33,347 nt of DNA from NCBI GenBank assembly GCA_900543025.1, contig UQPP01000026.1:1-33347 (forward strand). Reading direction: 5' to 3'. Each line of letters begins with the position of its first letter. Positions within the stretch are counted from its first letter, which is position 1. This document shows positions 6,683 through 15,560 of the stretch, piece after piece. The notes under the pieces were generated by a model that was not told where the DNA came from, searched no databases, and saw nothing but the letters and a program-made list of their open reading frames with translations. The position numbers and the translations under genes were made by a program. This DNA comes from an uncultured Collinsella sp. GTDB lineage: Bacteria > Actinomycetota > Coriobacteriia > Coriobacteriales > Coriobacteriaceae.

Positions 6683-7600
6683 CTATTTTCCGAGCGGTGA
6701 AAAATCGTCGACGATGAGGTCGAGACATTGCGGCAGCGCGCGAGCGCCAAAGACGCCGGAGTTGCTGGAGATGATCTCTCCATCGAACTGCATACCCAGC
6801 GATGGCGTGCAGGTGATCTTGGCTTCCTTGGTCTGGATGATCTTAAACTGCGGACGGCCGAGCACTTTGCCAGCGGGGTCGAGCGCGGCGGTAATTACCG
6901 TGGGGAGCAGCTGCATCGTGCGCACGGGCTCAATAACGACGATGTCGACCATGCCGTCGTCCATGCGGCAGTTGGGGAACAGGTTGATGTCGTTTTGGAT
7001 GACCGAGGTATTGCCTGCCATGCAGCAGATGCCGTCGAGCTCCTCGACAATGCCGTCGTGCTCAATGGTAAAGTGTGCCACCGTGGGGTTGGGCGTGGCG
7101 AGCGCGGAGAGGAAGTAGGCGATCTCGCCAATGTCGTTTTTGGTGGGAGCGGCCTTCATCATGATCTCGGCGTCGAAGCCCGAGCCGGCGATGATGATAA
7201 AGCCGTGGCGCTTCTCGTTGCCGTTCTCGTCGAGCCAAAAGAGCTCACCCATGTCCACTTTGACCGTGCGGCCGTCGCGGCAAGCCTTGGCGAGTGCCGC
7301 CGCCTCGGGGGCATTGCCGATGTTGTTAAAGAACAGGCAGGCCGTGCCGGAGGGGAAGACAAGCGTGGGGACACCGCACCCGCGCATCTGGTCGAGCACG
7401 TTGGAGACGGTGCCGTCGCCGCCCGAAACGACCACGCGATCGAACTCGCGAACGTCCGCTACCGCGTCCTCGGGCTCCATGCCATCGCCGATAAAACGCA
7501 TCACGACCTCGTCGCCGCCCTGCGCGAGGGCGTGCGTGAACGCGTAGATTTCATCTGAGCTGGGGCCCGATGCCGGGTTGTGGATGATAAGGCAGCGCAT
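6683..7600 (-). CDS. Diacylglycerol kinase family lipid kinase
   Basis: The 305-aa protein matches the DAGK catalytic family (DgkB/YegS/BmrU-like), which phosphorylates diacylglycerol or related lipids with ATP. The nucleotide-binding GGDGT motif is at residues 60-64, preceded by DRVVVS; the second family block is PSGTACLFFNNIG near 85, where many relatives have P-x-GT-x-ND-x-A. The C-terminal beta domain includes CRMDDGMVDIVV and MQFDGE. The ATG at 7600 has only a weak purine-rich site upstream. Probable role: recycling of diacylglycerol in membrane lipid or lipoteichoic-type glycolipid metabolism. It is followed after 9 nt by a 30-aa membrane protein gene and is divergent from rnd. Confidence 0.88.
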   Translation of the reverse strand: MRCLIIHNPASGPSSDEIYAFTHALAQGGDEVVMRFIGDGMEPEDAVADVREFDRVVVSGGDGTVSNVLDQMRGCGVPTLVFPSGTACLFFNNIGNAPEAAALAKACRDGRTVKVDMGELFWLDENGNEKRHGFIIIAGSGFDAEIMMKAAPTKNDIGEIAYFLSALATPNPTVAHFTIEHDGIVEELDGICCMAGNTSVIQNDINLFPNCRMDDGMVDIVVIEPVRTMQLLPTVITAALDPAGKVLGRPQFKIIQTKEAKITCTPSLGMQFDGEIISSNSGVFGARALPQCLDLIVDDFSPLGK

Positions 7601-7698
7601 ACTTACGTTCCCGTTCTGTGACTAACCGAGTATAGTTGTAGAGCAATGCCGATATCCTACCCGTGTTTTTCGGGCCTAACCTTATTCGATGGGTTGAT

Positions 7699-8832
7699 AT
7701 GTACATTTCCACACATCAGGCTCTGGTCGACTTTTGCCAGCGCGCCCGCGAGTTCGACGCGATCGCCGTCGATACCGAGTTTTTGCGCGAGCGCACGTTT
7801 CATCCGCGCCTGTGCCTGGTCCAGATTGCCACCCCCGCCGAGAGTGTCGCTGTCGATCCGCTGGTGATCGACGACCTGTCGCCGCTTGCCGAGCTTATGG
7901 CCGACGAGAGCGTGACCAAGGTCTTCCACGCCTGCTCGCAGGATATGGAGGTCATGCTCCACACCGTGGGCGCGCTGCCGCGTCCGATTTTTGACACGCA
8001 GGTTGCCGCCGCCTTTTTGGGCGAGCGCCAGCAGATTTCGTATGGTGCGCTCGTTCAGACGTTCTGCGGCGTATCACTGCCCAAGACCGAGTCGCTGACC
8101 GACTGGTCGCGCCGCCCGCTGACCGACAAGCAGATTGAGTACGCGATCGATGACGTCAAGTATCTGATCGTTGCCTATACCGAGATGATGAGCCGTCTGC
8201 GCGAGCTGGGCCGCGTGGATTGGGTGCTCGACGAGTTGCGTCCTCTGGCCGATGAGTCGCACTACCGCGCCGACCGCCACGAAGCGTTCCGCAAGGTCAA
8301 GCGCATCAACTCGTGCAGCCGCCATCAGCTGGGCATTGCGCGCGAGCTTGCCGCCTGGCGTGAGGACCGCGCTGAGCGGCGCAACATCCCGCGCAAGTGG
8401 GTTATGTCCGACGATACGCTGCTGGCGCTCGTCAAGCGCAATCCCGTGCGTGTTGAGGAGTTCCGTAGCATCCGCGGCACCGACCAGCTGGGGGAGCGCG
8501 ACGTGGACGGCGCGCTCATGGCCATCAAGCGCGGAGCGAGCTGTCCGCACGATCGCCTGCCGCTCTTGGTGCGCGGACATCGTCAGATTTCGCCGGAGCT
8601 GGAGAGCGTGACTGACCTTATGTATGCGCTTATTCGCCTGGTTGCCGAGCGCTCGGGCGTGGCGACCTCGGTCATTGCGTCGCGCGATGACCTGGCCGAC
8701 TACATTGAGCATCCCGAGCAGAGCCGCCTGCGCGAAGGCTGGCGCTTTGAGCTTGTGGGTTCGCGTCTGGACGATCTGCTTTCCGGCAATATGGGGTTGA
8801 CGGTGAAGGACGGCAAAATCGAGCTCCTGTAG
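7699..8832 (+). CDS. rnd: Ribonuclease D (DEDDy exonuclease with HRDC domain)
   Basis: 3'-5' exoribonuclease involved in tRNA and stable RNA 3' maturation. The 377-aa protein shows the DEDDy catalytic residues: D25/E27 in AVDTEFLRE, D82 in HACSQDME, and Y148 with D152 in YAIDDVKYL. The C-terminal half (about residues 195 onward) fits the HRDC RNA/DNA-binding domain, with KRINSCSRHQLGIARELAAWRE and KWVMSDDTLLALVKRNP. I choose ATG 7699 (MYISTHQAL) over the in-frame GTG 7663 because alignment blocks begin there; neither has a strong ribosome-binding site. The gene is single, divergent from the lipid kinase and followed by a small hairpin at 8845-8862. Confidence 0.9.
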   Translation: MYISTHQALVDFCQRAREFDAIAVDTEFLRERTFHPRLCLVQIATPAESVAVDPLVIDDLSPLAELMADESVTKVFHACSQDMEVMLHTVGALPRPIFDTQVAAAFLGERQQISYGALVQTFCGVSLPKTESLTDWSRRPLTDKQIEYAIDDVKYLIVAYTEMMSRLRELGRVDWVLDELRPLADESHYRADRHEAFRKVKRINSCSRHQLGIARELAAWREDRAERRNIPRKWVMSDDTLLALVKRNPVRVEEFRSIRGTDQLGERDVDGALMAIKRGASCPHDRLPLLVRGHRQISPELESVTDLMYALIRLVAERSGVATSVIASRDDLADYIEHPEQSRLREGWRFELVGSRLDDLLSGNMGLTVKDGKIELL

Positions 8833-8844
8833 GTATATAGTTAC

Positions 8845-8862
8845 GCGGTTTTACCAAACCGC
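8845..8862 (+). terminator. Weak hairpin after rnd
   Basis: GCGGTTT/AAACCGC, 7 bp, 4-nt loop, starting 13 nt after the stop codon. There is no T-tract, so termination is doubtful. Confidence 0.3.
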
Positions 8863-8878
8863 CTAACAGCTCGACGCT

Positions 8879-8980
8879 GCAAACGGCCGAGAGCGGCAAT
8901 CTGACGTTCAATCGTCGCTCGCGTACCAAAGTACGCGTCGCTTCTCTTTCACGTCACCTTGCTCGCTCTCGGCTGTTTTC
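8879..8980. repeat. About 100-bp imperfect palindrome, dispersed element copy B
   Basis: The arms GCAAACGGCCGAGAGCG (8879-8895) and CGCTCTCGGCTGTTTTC (8964-8980) pair nearly fully; the centre is GCGTACCAAAGTACGC (8921-8936). The reverse complement of its core aligns with copy A at 3383-3481, including GGTACGCGAGCGACGA. It lies between rnd and the zinc peptidase gene. Confidence 0.7.
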
Positions 8981-9070
8981 GCTGACATTGCCAAAACATC
9001 GATGTTGATTTGCTGGTCAGTCGAATGGGTAGAATGCCTCCAACGTGTAACTCGATTCGGAGGAATTCGC

Positions 9071-9775
9071 ATGCCTTATTACTATGGATATGGCTTTGGC
9101 ATTGACCCGCTGTACCTGCTGGTTGTTCTTGTCTGCACGGTGCTTGGCCTTGCCGCGCAGAGCTATATCAACTCGACGTACAAGACGTGGTCTAAGGTTC
9201 GCTCGGACGGCGATACGGGTGCCACGGTCGCTCGCCGCATGCTCGACGCCAACGGTTGTAGCGCCGTGGGCATCAAGGGCGTTGCCGGCGAGCTCACCGA
9301 TCATTACAACCCGCAGGACAACAACCTGTATCTGTCGGATGCCAACCGTTCGGGCGGGTCGGTCGCAAGTGTTGCCGTCGCCTGCCACGAGGCGGGCCAT
9401 GCCGCCCAGCGCCAAAGCGGTTACGCCATGATGAAGGTACGTACCGCCCTGGTCCCCGTCGTCAACTTTACCCAGAACACCTGGACGATCGTGCTGCTCA
9501 TGGGCCTGTTCATGAACGTCGCGGGGCTCACGACCCTCGCGCTGGTCTTCTTCTCGTTTAGCGTGCTGTTCCAGCAGGTTACGCTGCCGGTCGAGATCGA
9601 TGCCAGTCGCCGCGCCGTGGCGTATATCGAGCAGTCGGGCATGAGTTCCAAGCAGGTCAACGGTGCCAAGAAGGTGCTGACGGCAGCCGCGCTTACCTAT
9701 GTGGCCGCTGCGCTCACTTCGATTATTCAGCTGCTCTACCTGATGGCTCGTTACAACAGAAACTCCAACCGATAA
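9071..9775 (+). CDS. YugP-like membrane zinc metallopeptidase
   Basis: The 234-aa protein belongs to the neutral zinc metallopeptidase family represented by Bacillus YugP. The zinc site HEAGH is at residues 106-110 (VACHEAGHAAQ) and the downstream acidic ligand region is in VEIDASRRAV. Membrane segments flank it: LYLLVVLVCTVLGLAA near the N-terminus, two hydrophobic stretches after residue 130, and LTYVAAALTSIIQLLYLM at the C-terminus. An unusual Tyr/Gly-rich start (MPYYYGYGFG) is typical of the family. ATG 9071 follows CGGAGGA at good spacing; the longer frame from 9002 lacks one. The family is probably involved in membrane protein quality control, but no substrate can be given. Confidence 0.88.
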   Translation: MPYYYGYGFGIDPLYLLVVLVCTVLGLAAQSYINSTYKTWSKVRSDGDTGATVARRMLDANGCSAVGIKGVAGELTDHYNPQDNNLYLSDANRSGGSVASVAVACHEAGHAAQRQSGYAMMKVRTALVPVVNFTQNTWTIVLLMGLFMNVAGLTTLALVFFSFSVLFQQVTLPVEIDASRRAVAYIEQSGMSSKQVNGAKKVLTAAALTYVAAALTSIIQLLYLMARYNRNSNR

Positions 9776-9788
9776 CAAATTGGCTTGA

Positions 9789-9823
9789 CAGGCGCCGTGG
9801 GGATTTGTGTCCCCGCGGCGCTG
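9789..9823. terminator. GC-rich hairpin after zinc peptidase gene
   Basis: CAGGCGCCGTGGGGA (9789-9803) and TCCCCGCGGCGCTG (9810-9823) form a 14-bp stem with one bulged G and one G-T pair. There is no U-tract. It overlaps a TTGACA (9785-9790), discussed under rejected items. Confidence 0.45.
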
Positions 9824-9890
9824 TACTATGTGTTGGACTTGAATTTGCGCAGGGCCGGAGCCCATGTGCACGATGACGAAAGGGGGCTGC

Positions 9891-11342
9891 GTGGCAGGCT
9901 GGAATCTAACCGGCAATGCCGTTTCTGCCGAGTTCGACGGTTCGGACGAGCAGGAGCGCAAGGAGCTCAGCGTGAGCCAGGCGGTAGAGATCGCTGCCGG
10001 TGCGCTCGATGCCATTCCGCAGCTGAGCGTTCTGGGCGAGGTCACGGGTTTTCGTGGTCCTAACGCCCGAAGCGGTCACTGCTACTTCCAGATCAAGGAC
10101 GACTCGGCCGCCGTCGACTGCATTATCTGGAAGGGCGCCTATCTCAAGCGCACGTTCGATCTGCGCGACGGCATGCAGGTGAGCTTTAAGGGCAGCTTCA
10201 ATCTCTATAAGCCCACGGGTCGCATGAGCTTTGTTGCCCGCTCATTTTCGTTGGCGGGGGAGGGTCTGCTGCGTCAACAAGTGGCGCAACTGGCCGAAAA
10301 ACTACGCCGCGAGGGCCTGATGGACGAAGCGCGCAAGCGCCGCATCCCGGTGTTCTGCTCCCGCGTGGCGGTCGTCACCTCGCTTTCGGGTGCCGTAATC
10401 GACGACGTCAAGCGTACGTTGCGTCGTCGCAACCCGCTCGTCGAGCTCGTCTGCGTGGGCGCCAAGGTTCAAGGCGAGGGTGCGCCGGCCGAGCTCATCG
10501 AGGGCTTGCGCCGCGCCGCTTTCATTACGCCGGCGCCCGACTGTATTTTGCTGGTGCGCGGCGGCGGCTCCTTTGAGGACCTCATGACCTTTAATGACGA
10601 GGAGCTTGCCCGCGCGGTGGCGGCTTGTCCTGTGCCCGTGGTGACCGGTATTGGCCATGAGCCCGATACCTCGATTTGCGACATGGTGAGCGACCGTCGC
10701 GCCTCCACGCCAACGGCAGCGGCAGAATCGGTGGCGCCGGCTATGACGGAGTTGGCTGACGTGCTCGAGACGCGTCATCAGCGTCTGGGCGCCGCGATGG
10801 CTTCGATGATCGGGTCGGATCAGGTCGATCTGGAAATGCTCGACCAGCGCGGTCGTCGAGCCTGGGATGCCTATACGGCTCGTCTGGGCGACGCGCTCGA
10901 TGCAGCCGCATGCCGCCCGTGCCTCAACGACCCCACGTTTATGGTCGAGCGTCGCGAGTCCGAGCTTGCCCTGACGGCCGATCGTCTGTCCGGCGCCATA
11001 ACGCGTTCGGTTGGGGCCTTCTGCTCCAACTTCGAGCGTCTGCCCGAGCGCTTGATCGCAAGCACCTCAGGGCTCGATGGCAAGCGCCATGCGCTCACAC
11101 TTGCGAGCTCCCGTCTGGAGCATCAGGGGCGCACGATGCTCAGCAAGCCTGCGTCCGACTTAGGCCGAGCTGCCGCGTCGCTCGATGCCCTGTCGCCGCT
11201 CAAGGTGCTTGCCCGTGGCTATTCCATCGCGTACAGCGATGATGGGGTGGCTACGACCGCCAAGACCTTTAAGCCCGGCGACGCCATCCGCGTGCGCATG
11301 GCAGACGGCAATGTGGCGGCAACGGTCGATGCGGTCGAGTAG
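9891..11342 (+). CDS. xseA: Exodeoxyribonuclease VII large subunit
   Basis: Catalytic subunit of exonuclease VII, which degrades single-stranded DNA from both ends to oligonucleotides. It has an N-terminal OB-fold (SVLGEVTGFRGP... GHCYFQIKD), the central catalytic domain with AVVTSLSGAVIDDV, LLVRGGGSFEDL and GIGHEPDTSICD, followed by a long helical region and a C-terminal segment ARGYSIAY. The start is uncertain: GTG 9891 is preceded by AAAGGGGG at 4 nt, while ATG 9864 (after GGAG) and ATG 9873 are in frame; I prefer 9891, giving 483 aa. It is followed by xseB after 42 nt, so the enzyme is complete. Confidence 0.93.
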   Translation: MAGWNLTGNAVSAEFDGSDEQERKELSVSQAVEIAAGALDAIPQLSVLGEVTGFRGPNARSGHCYFQIKDDSAAVDCIIWKGAYLKRTFDLRDGMQVSFKGSFNLYKPTGRMSFVARSFSLAGEGLLRQQVAQLAEKLRREGLMDEARKRRIPVFCSRVAVVTSLSGAVIDDVKRTLRRRNPLVELVCVGAKVQGEGAPAELIEGLRRAAFITPAPDCILLVRGGGSFEDLMTFNDEELARAVAACPVPVVTGIGHEPDTSICDMVSDRRASTPTAAAESVAPAMTELADVLETRHQRLGAAMASMIGSDQVDLEMLDQRGRRAWDAYTARLGDALDAAACRPCLNDPTFMVERRESELALTADRLSGAITRSVGAFCSNFERLPERLIASTSGLDGKRHALTLASSRLEHQGRTMLSKPASDLGRAAASLDALSPLKVLARGYSIAYSDDGVATTAKTFKPGDAIRVRMADGNVAATVDAVE

Positions 11343-11384
11343 GCCGCGTTACATAGCGATAAGCCTTTAGGAAAGGAAACAGAT

Positions 11385-11651
11385 ATGGCAGAGAAGACCC
11401 CGGTCGAGCAGCTTACGTACAAGCAGGCTTCGCAGGAGTTGGAGCTCATCATACGCAGCTTGGAATCGGGCGATATGGAGCTCGAGGAGTCGCTTGAGAG
11501 CTATACCCGCGGCGTCGAGCTCCTCAAGAGCCTGCGTACCCGCTTGTCCGATGCCGAGCAGAAGGTCTCGGTGCTCCTGAAGGACGTCGACGGCAACGAC
11601 GTGCTCGCCGACGGCGAAGCCGCCAACACCGACGACAACCTTTCGTTCTAA
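11385..11651 (+). CDS. xseB: Exodeoxyribonuclease VII small subunit
   Basis: An 88-aa helical accessory subunit of exonuclease VII that binds the helical stalk of XseA in several copies. The family signature is clear: ASQELELIIRSLESGDMELEESL followed by YTRGVELLKSLRTRL. An acidic tail (last about 20 residues, ADGEAANTDDN) is low complexity. ATG 11385 follows AGGAAAG. It is directly downstream of xseA and likely co-transcribed. Confidence 0.95.
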   Translation: MAEKTPVEQLTYKQASQELELIIRSLESGDMELEESLESYTRGVELLKSLRTRLSDAEQKVSVLLKDVDGNDVLADGEAANTDDNLSF

Positions 11652-11700
11652 CCACCCCGACCAAATATAATTACCTTGGTCTTCGAGAAAGGAACCAACC

Positions 11701-12036
11701 ATGTGTGATTGCATCTTCTGCAAAATTGCCAACCACGAGATCCCCTCGACCGTTGTCTATGAGGACGACCAGGTCATCGCCTTCGACGACCTCAATCCCC
11801 AGGCGCCGGTCCACACGCTCGTGATCCCCAAGAAGCACTACAGCGACATCGCCGACAACGTGCCGGCCGAGACCATGGGCGCCATGGCCCACGCCATCCA
11901 GGAGGTTGCCAAGGCCAAGGGCCTGGAGGACGGTTTCCGCGTCATCTCCAACAAGGGCGTCAACGCCGGCCAGACCGTCATGCACTTCCACATGCACGTC
12001 CTCGGCGGCAAAAACCTGGGCGAGAACCTCATCTGA
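11701..12036 (+). CDS. HIT family nucleotide-binding protein (HinT-like)
   Basis: The 111-aa protein is a histidine-triad hydrolase of the HinT/PKCI type, acting on purine nucleoside phosphoramidates and adenylated intermediates. Visible motifs: CIFCKIANHEIPS at the N-terminus, DLNPQAPVHTLVIPKKH, and the catalytic triad MHFHMHVLGG near the C-terminus. ATG 11701 follows GAAAGGA. It lies 49 nt after xseB and 41 nt before a LysR regulator with different codon use, so it may be the end of the xse transcript; no good terminator is visible after it. Confidence 0.95.
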   Translation: MCDCIFCKIANHEIPSTVVYEDDQVIAFDDLNPQAPVHTLVIPKKHYSDIADNVPAETMGAMAHAIQEVAKAKGLEDGFRVISNKGVNAGQTVMHFHMHVLGGKNLGENLI

Positions 12037-12077
12037 GGGCGCGTAGTCCGTCGACTTGGCTGCCTTTGGAGTAATCT

Positions 12078-12968
12078 ATGCAGCTTTCTCAACTCGAATA
12101 CCTTCAAGCGGTAGCGAACTATGGCGGCGTGCGCAAAGCAGCTCGCGCCGTTCATGTGAGTCCGCAGGCTGTTTCGTCGGCAATCAAAAAGTTGGAATCT
12201 GAGTATCAGATCGTTTTGCTCAACCGATCGACGGGGGAGGCTGTTTTGTCTCCGGCGGGCAGAGAATTTGCGCGTCGTGCACGCGTAATCCTGGCACAAG
12301 TCGACGATCTCAAAAAGTACGCTCAATCGAGGGACGACGGCGTCTCGCCCGACGGCCACTTTCGTCTTTACGCCCCCTGCCTTCATGGGCGGGGGCGACT
12401 TTTTGCCGAAAACTGGTATGACTCGTTTGAAAGCTCGCACCCTCATATTCACCTTGATGTGTGGCATCAGCCAACGGCTACATGCTTTGAATCACTTGTG
12501 CTTGGCATTTCGGATGCGGCCATCTCATTTGAGGAACCAAGGGATAGTGTCCTTTCTTCGAAATACTTGGGTGAAAAGGAGCTCAAGGTTCTTTCCTGCC
12601 CAGCGGGTCATCAATCTGTGGGTGCTATGACCGTTCGTGAGTTACTGGGCGGCAGGCTCGCTGTTCCAATTAATTTGTCACCCTGTCTCAATGCAATCAA
12701 TCAATGTCCCGAAGCCCAGCTGGTTAATTTCCGCTTCCGCGATGTCGAATACGGAAACAGGGCGCAGACTGAGTTTCTTCAAGCTGGGGGATTGATATTG
12801 AGTTTTTCTGGCTCTTCTCTCGCATCAGATGTATTGGAAGTGAGTGAGTGCTCCATTGAAGCCTCGCATGACGTAGCCTTGCCCATCTATTTTTGCTATC
12901 GACAAAATGCCTGGACCGATCGACACCAGACGGTATTTCTTCACCTATTGCGTCATCTCGCTTCGTGA
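12078..12968 (+). CDS. LysR family transcriptional regulator
   Basis: A 296-aa protein with an N-terminal winged helix-turn-helix (about residues 5-60: QLEYLQAVANYGGVRKAAR, VSPQAVSSAIKKLE, and LLNRSTGEAVLSPAG) followed by an effector-binding domain of substrate-binding-protein fold. ATG 12078 follows TTTGGAG. Base composition drops visibly here relative to the flanks and third positions are less C/G biased, as also in the next gene. The following MFS gene is 119 nt downstream on the same strand, which makes it the likely target, though LysR regulators more often face a divergent target. Effector unknown. Confidence 0.88.
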   Translation: MQLSQLEYLQAVANYGGVRKAARAVHVSPQAVSSAIKKLESEYQIVLLNRSTGEAVLSPAGREFARRARVILAQVDDLKKYAQSRDDGVSPDGHFRLYAPCLHGRGRLFAENWYDSFESSHPHIHLDVWHQPTATCFESLVLGISDAAISFEEPRDSVLSSKYLGEKELKVLSCPAGHQSVGAMTVRELLGGRLAVPINLSPCLNAINQCPEAQLVNFRFRDVEYGNRAQTEFLQAGGLILSFSGSSLASDVLEVSECSIEASHDVALPIYFCYRQNAWTDRHQTVFLHLLRHLAS

Positions 12969-13087
12969 GATTAAGTGGCTGCGAGACGTCAAGTGATTAT
13001 GGACGCCTTGCAATACATAGCTGACAGCTTTGCCCTCATGCTTTTCCAAGATTCCGATTTAGATTGCTGACTCTTGGAGGGTGGAGC

Positions 13088-14249
13088 ATGAAAAACCGTA
13101 CGGTTTTGCTTTATATGGCGTTCGTTTTTCTGTCGAACTTCAGCACCATTTTGTATTTTCTGACGGTTTACCTTGCATTCGTCGGATTCTCGATGGTGGC
13201 GATTTCTAGCATGATGATTGCATATCAAGTGAGCAAGTTCATCCTTGAAGTTCCCACTGGCTATATTGCTGATAGGTTTGGACGAAAGGTGAGCGGTCTC
13301 GTTGGCATTGTGGGAATGCTTGGGTACTACGCCGCCCTGCTTCTCGTCCGATCTCCTCTGCTTTTAATCGGTGCGTTTGCTCTCAAAGGTTTTGCCGTTG
13401 CATGTATGAGTGGATCCATAGAAGCGATTTACATTGACAGCGTCTCTCAGGACCAGCTCGTAAGACTTAATGTCGTTGAGCGATTTGTTTTTTTATGCCT
13501 CTTATGCCATCTCCGCTTGTGCGGGCGGTTTCATTTCGTCCGCTGGCGCGTATCTCATTGGGCTTTCGGTCGATATCATCACAATGGTGCTGACATTGGT
13601 TGTCGTTGTCTGTATTCCTGAGGCGAGAAGAGAGAGCGCTGCGGTGACACCTGGGCATGGAATGAGCCCGAGGATGATCGGTGCCGCTATTGCGGGTAAT
13701 GGCATTCTTCGGTCAGCGTTCATCATGGACTGTTCTCAGGCATTTGCCTTCGTCGCTCTGGAAGACTTCTTCTCACTGTTGCTTGCAGGCCGCGGAATGA
13801 ATGCCGTCGCTTCGGGCGTGACCATTGCGGTCCAGCTCCTTGCCTCCGCCTCCATAGGGTTTATTGTGCCCAGTGTGATTGCTCGTGTCGACAAGGGCCG
13901 TTTTGCGCGTATTTGCGGCATCATTCGCTTAGTATTGACAGCTTTGTTTTTGATTCCTCTTACTCCGGCTAATTTGCTGCCCGCGTTCTATGTGCTGCAG
14001 ACGGTTGCGTACTCGTTGTTTGCCCCAATCAAATACTCAGTTTTCCAAAATGCTGCCGATTCATCGATGCGCTGTTCGCTGATTTCGGTTCAAAGCCAGA
14101 TGGTGGCGGTGGGTGCTGTTCTTTTCTATCTGCTCAACGCTGCGTTGAGCAGCGTTGCGGGCATTCGAGTCGTATTGCTTGTTGCGCTCGGGATTTCTTC
14201 CCTGGTATATATCCCCGCGCTATTTGGTCTTACAAGTCAAAGGCCATGA
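13088..14249 (+). pseudogene. MFS transporter disrupted by a +1 T frameshift in a T7 run
   Basis: Two overlapping reading frames together encode one major facilitator superfamily protein of about 386 aa. The first (ATG 13088 after GGAGG) gives several N-terminal helices and the loop motif GYIADRFGRKVSGL between helices 2 and 3; after ERFVF it shifts out of frame at the seven-T run 13488-13494 and ends at 13621 with an unrelated tail. The second frame continues exactly with YASYAISACAGGFIS and runs to TGA at 14249 with the remaining helices. Removing one T restores ERFVFYASYA. Possible explanations: true inactivation, slipped-strand phase variation, or a base-call error. Substrate unknown; probably paired with the preceding LysR regulator. 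Confidence 0.85.
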
Positions 14250-14283
14250 GTATTTAGGCACCGATAACTTATATATCAACGCA

Positions 14284-14320
14284 ATAAACCCGAGCGCGAG
14301 GGCGTTTGGGTTTATTATTG
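14284..14320 (+). terminator. Terminator after MFS gene
   Basis: AATAAACCC...GGGTTTATT with a partly paired GC interior, followed by ATTG. It lies 35 nt after the MFS stop and 50 nt before ackA copy 1. Confidence 0.6.
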
Positions 14321-14369
14321 AAACGTATGTAACCTGGCGGCGCCACACCGCCTGTTAGTAGGGAGACAC

Positions 14370-15548
14370 ATGAACGTTCTGGTCGTCAACGCAGGATCTT
14401 CGACCCTTAAGTATCAGGTCATCGATACCAAGTCCCACAAGGTGTCCGCAAAGGGCTCCTGCGAGCGCGTCTGCTTTACCGGCGGTACCTTCACCCACGC
14501 TGCCAACGGTTCCAAGAAGGTGACCGAGAACATTGAGTTCCCCGACCACAAGGTCGCCATCGAGGCCGTCCTGAAGGATCTCGAGGCCAACGGCGTCAAG
14601 ATCGAGGGCATTGGCCACCGTATCGTTCAGGGCGGCTGGTACTTTGGCGATTCCTCCCTTGTCGACGAGGACGTTCTCGCCAAGATCCGTGAGGTCGCCC
14701 CGCTCGCCCCGCTGCACAACAACCCCGAGGCCAACGTTATCGAGTACTGCCTGGAGCAGTATCCCGATCTGCCCAACGTTACGGTCTACGACACCGCTTT
14801 CCACTTCAACATGCCCGAGGTCGCCAAGACTTACGCCCTTCCCAAGGATGTTTGCGACAAGCTGCACATCCGTAAGTACGGCGCCCACGGCACCAGCTAC
14901 CGTTACATCTCCAAGAAGGTCGCCGAGATGACCAACGGCGAGGCCCGCAAGGTCGTTGTGTGCCATATCGGCTCCGGCGCTTCCCTGTGCGCCATCGAGG
15001 ACGGCAAGTGCATGGACACCACCATGGGTCTCACCCCGCTCGATGGCGTCATGATGGGCACCCGCTGCGGCTCCATCGACCCGGCTACCGTGTGCTACCT
15101 GCAGCGCGAGGGCGGCTACACCTTCGACGAGGTCGACGAGATGATGAACAAGAAGTCCGGCCTTTTGGCTGTGACCGGTGGCAAGACCAACGACTGCCGC
15201 AATGTCGAGGAGCTCGCCGCTGCTGGTGACCCCGAGGCTCAGCTCGCCTTCGATATGTTCGTCTACAAGATTGCCGCCAAGGCTGCCGAGATGGCCACTT
15301 CCATGTGCGGCATGGACACGCTGGTCTTCACCGCCGGCATCGGTGAGCACGCTCCGGCCGTTCGCGCCGGCGTTGCCGACCGTCTGGCCTTTATGGGCGT
15401 CAAGATGGACCATGCCCGTAACGCCCTGCGTGGCGACGGCGCTTGGTGCCTGTCTGCCAAGGATTCCAAGGTCAAGATCTTCGTCATCCCCACGGACGAG
15501 GAGTTCATGATCGCTTCCGACGTCGAGCGCATCGTCAACGGCAAGTAA
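14370..15548 (+). CDS. ackA: Acetate kinase, copy 1 (divergent active-site motifs)
   Basis: The 392-aa protein belongs to the acetate/propionate kinase (ASKHA) family, which makes ATP from acetyl phosphate and ADP. It has NAGSSTLKYQ at the N-terminus, GHRIVQGG, AHGTSYRY, the MGTRCGSIDP block and FTAGIGEH. ATG 14370 follows GGGAG. It lies upstream of a second 392-aa paralogue and opposite pta. Compared with copy 2 it departs from canonical AckA: HIGSGAS where most enzymes have HLGNGAS, GIGEH for GIGEN, and TSYRY for TSHRY. Both copies carry Gln in GHRIVQGG where the family usually has His (VVHGG). It may have different acyl specificity or kinetics; that is inference. Confidence 0.9.
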   Translation: MNVLVVNAGSSTLKYQVIDTKSHKVSAKGSCERVCFTGGTFTHAANGSKKVTENIEFPDHKVAIEAVLKDLEANGVKIEGIGHRIVQGGWYFGDSSLVDEDVLAKIREVAPLAPLHNNPEANVIEYCLEQYPDLPNVTVYDTAFHFNMPEVAKTYALPKDVCDKLHIRKYGAHGTSYRYISKKVAEMTNGEARKVVVCHIGSGASLCAIEDGKCMDTTMGLTPLDGVMMGTRCGSIDPATVCYLQREGGYTFDEVDEMMNKKSGLLAVTGGKTNDCRNVEELAAAGDPEAQLAFDMFVYKIAAKAAEMATSMCGMDTLVFTAGIGEHAPAVRAGVADRLAFMGVKMDHARNALRGDGAWCLSAKDSKVKIFVIPTDEEFMIASDVERIVNGK

Positions 15549-15560
15549 TTGCAAGAGGGG

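Noticed and set aside
9785..9829. TTGACA and TACTAT as a promoter for xseA
   Set aside because: The two hexamers are 33 bp apart and the hairpin 9789-9823 lies between them, too far for a sigma-70 type promoter.
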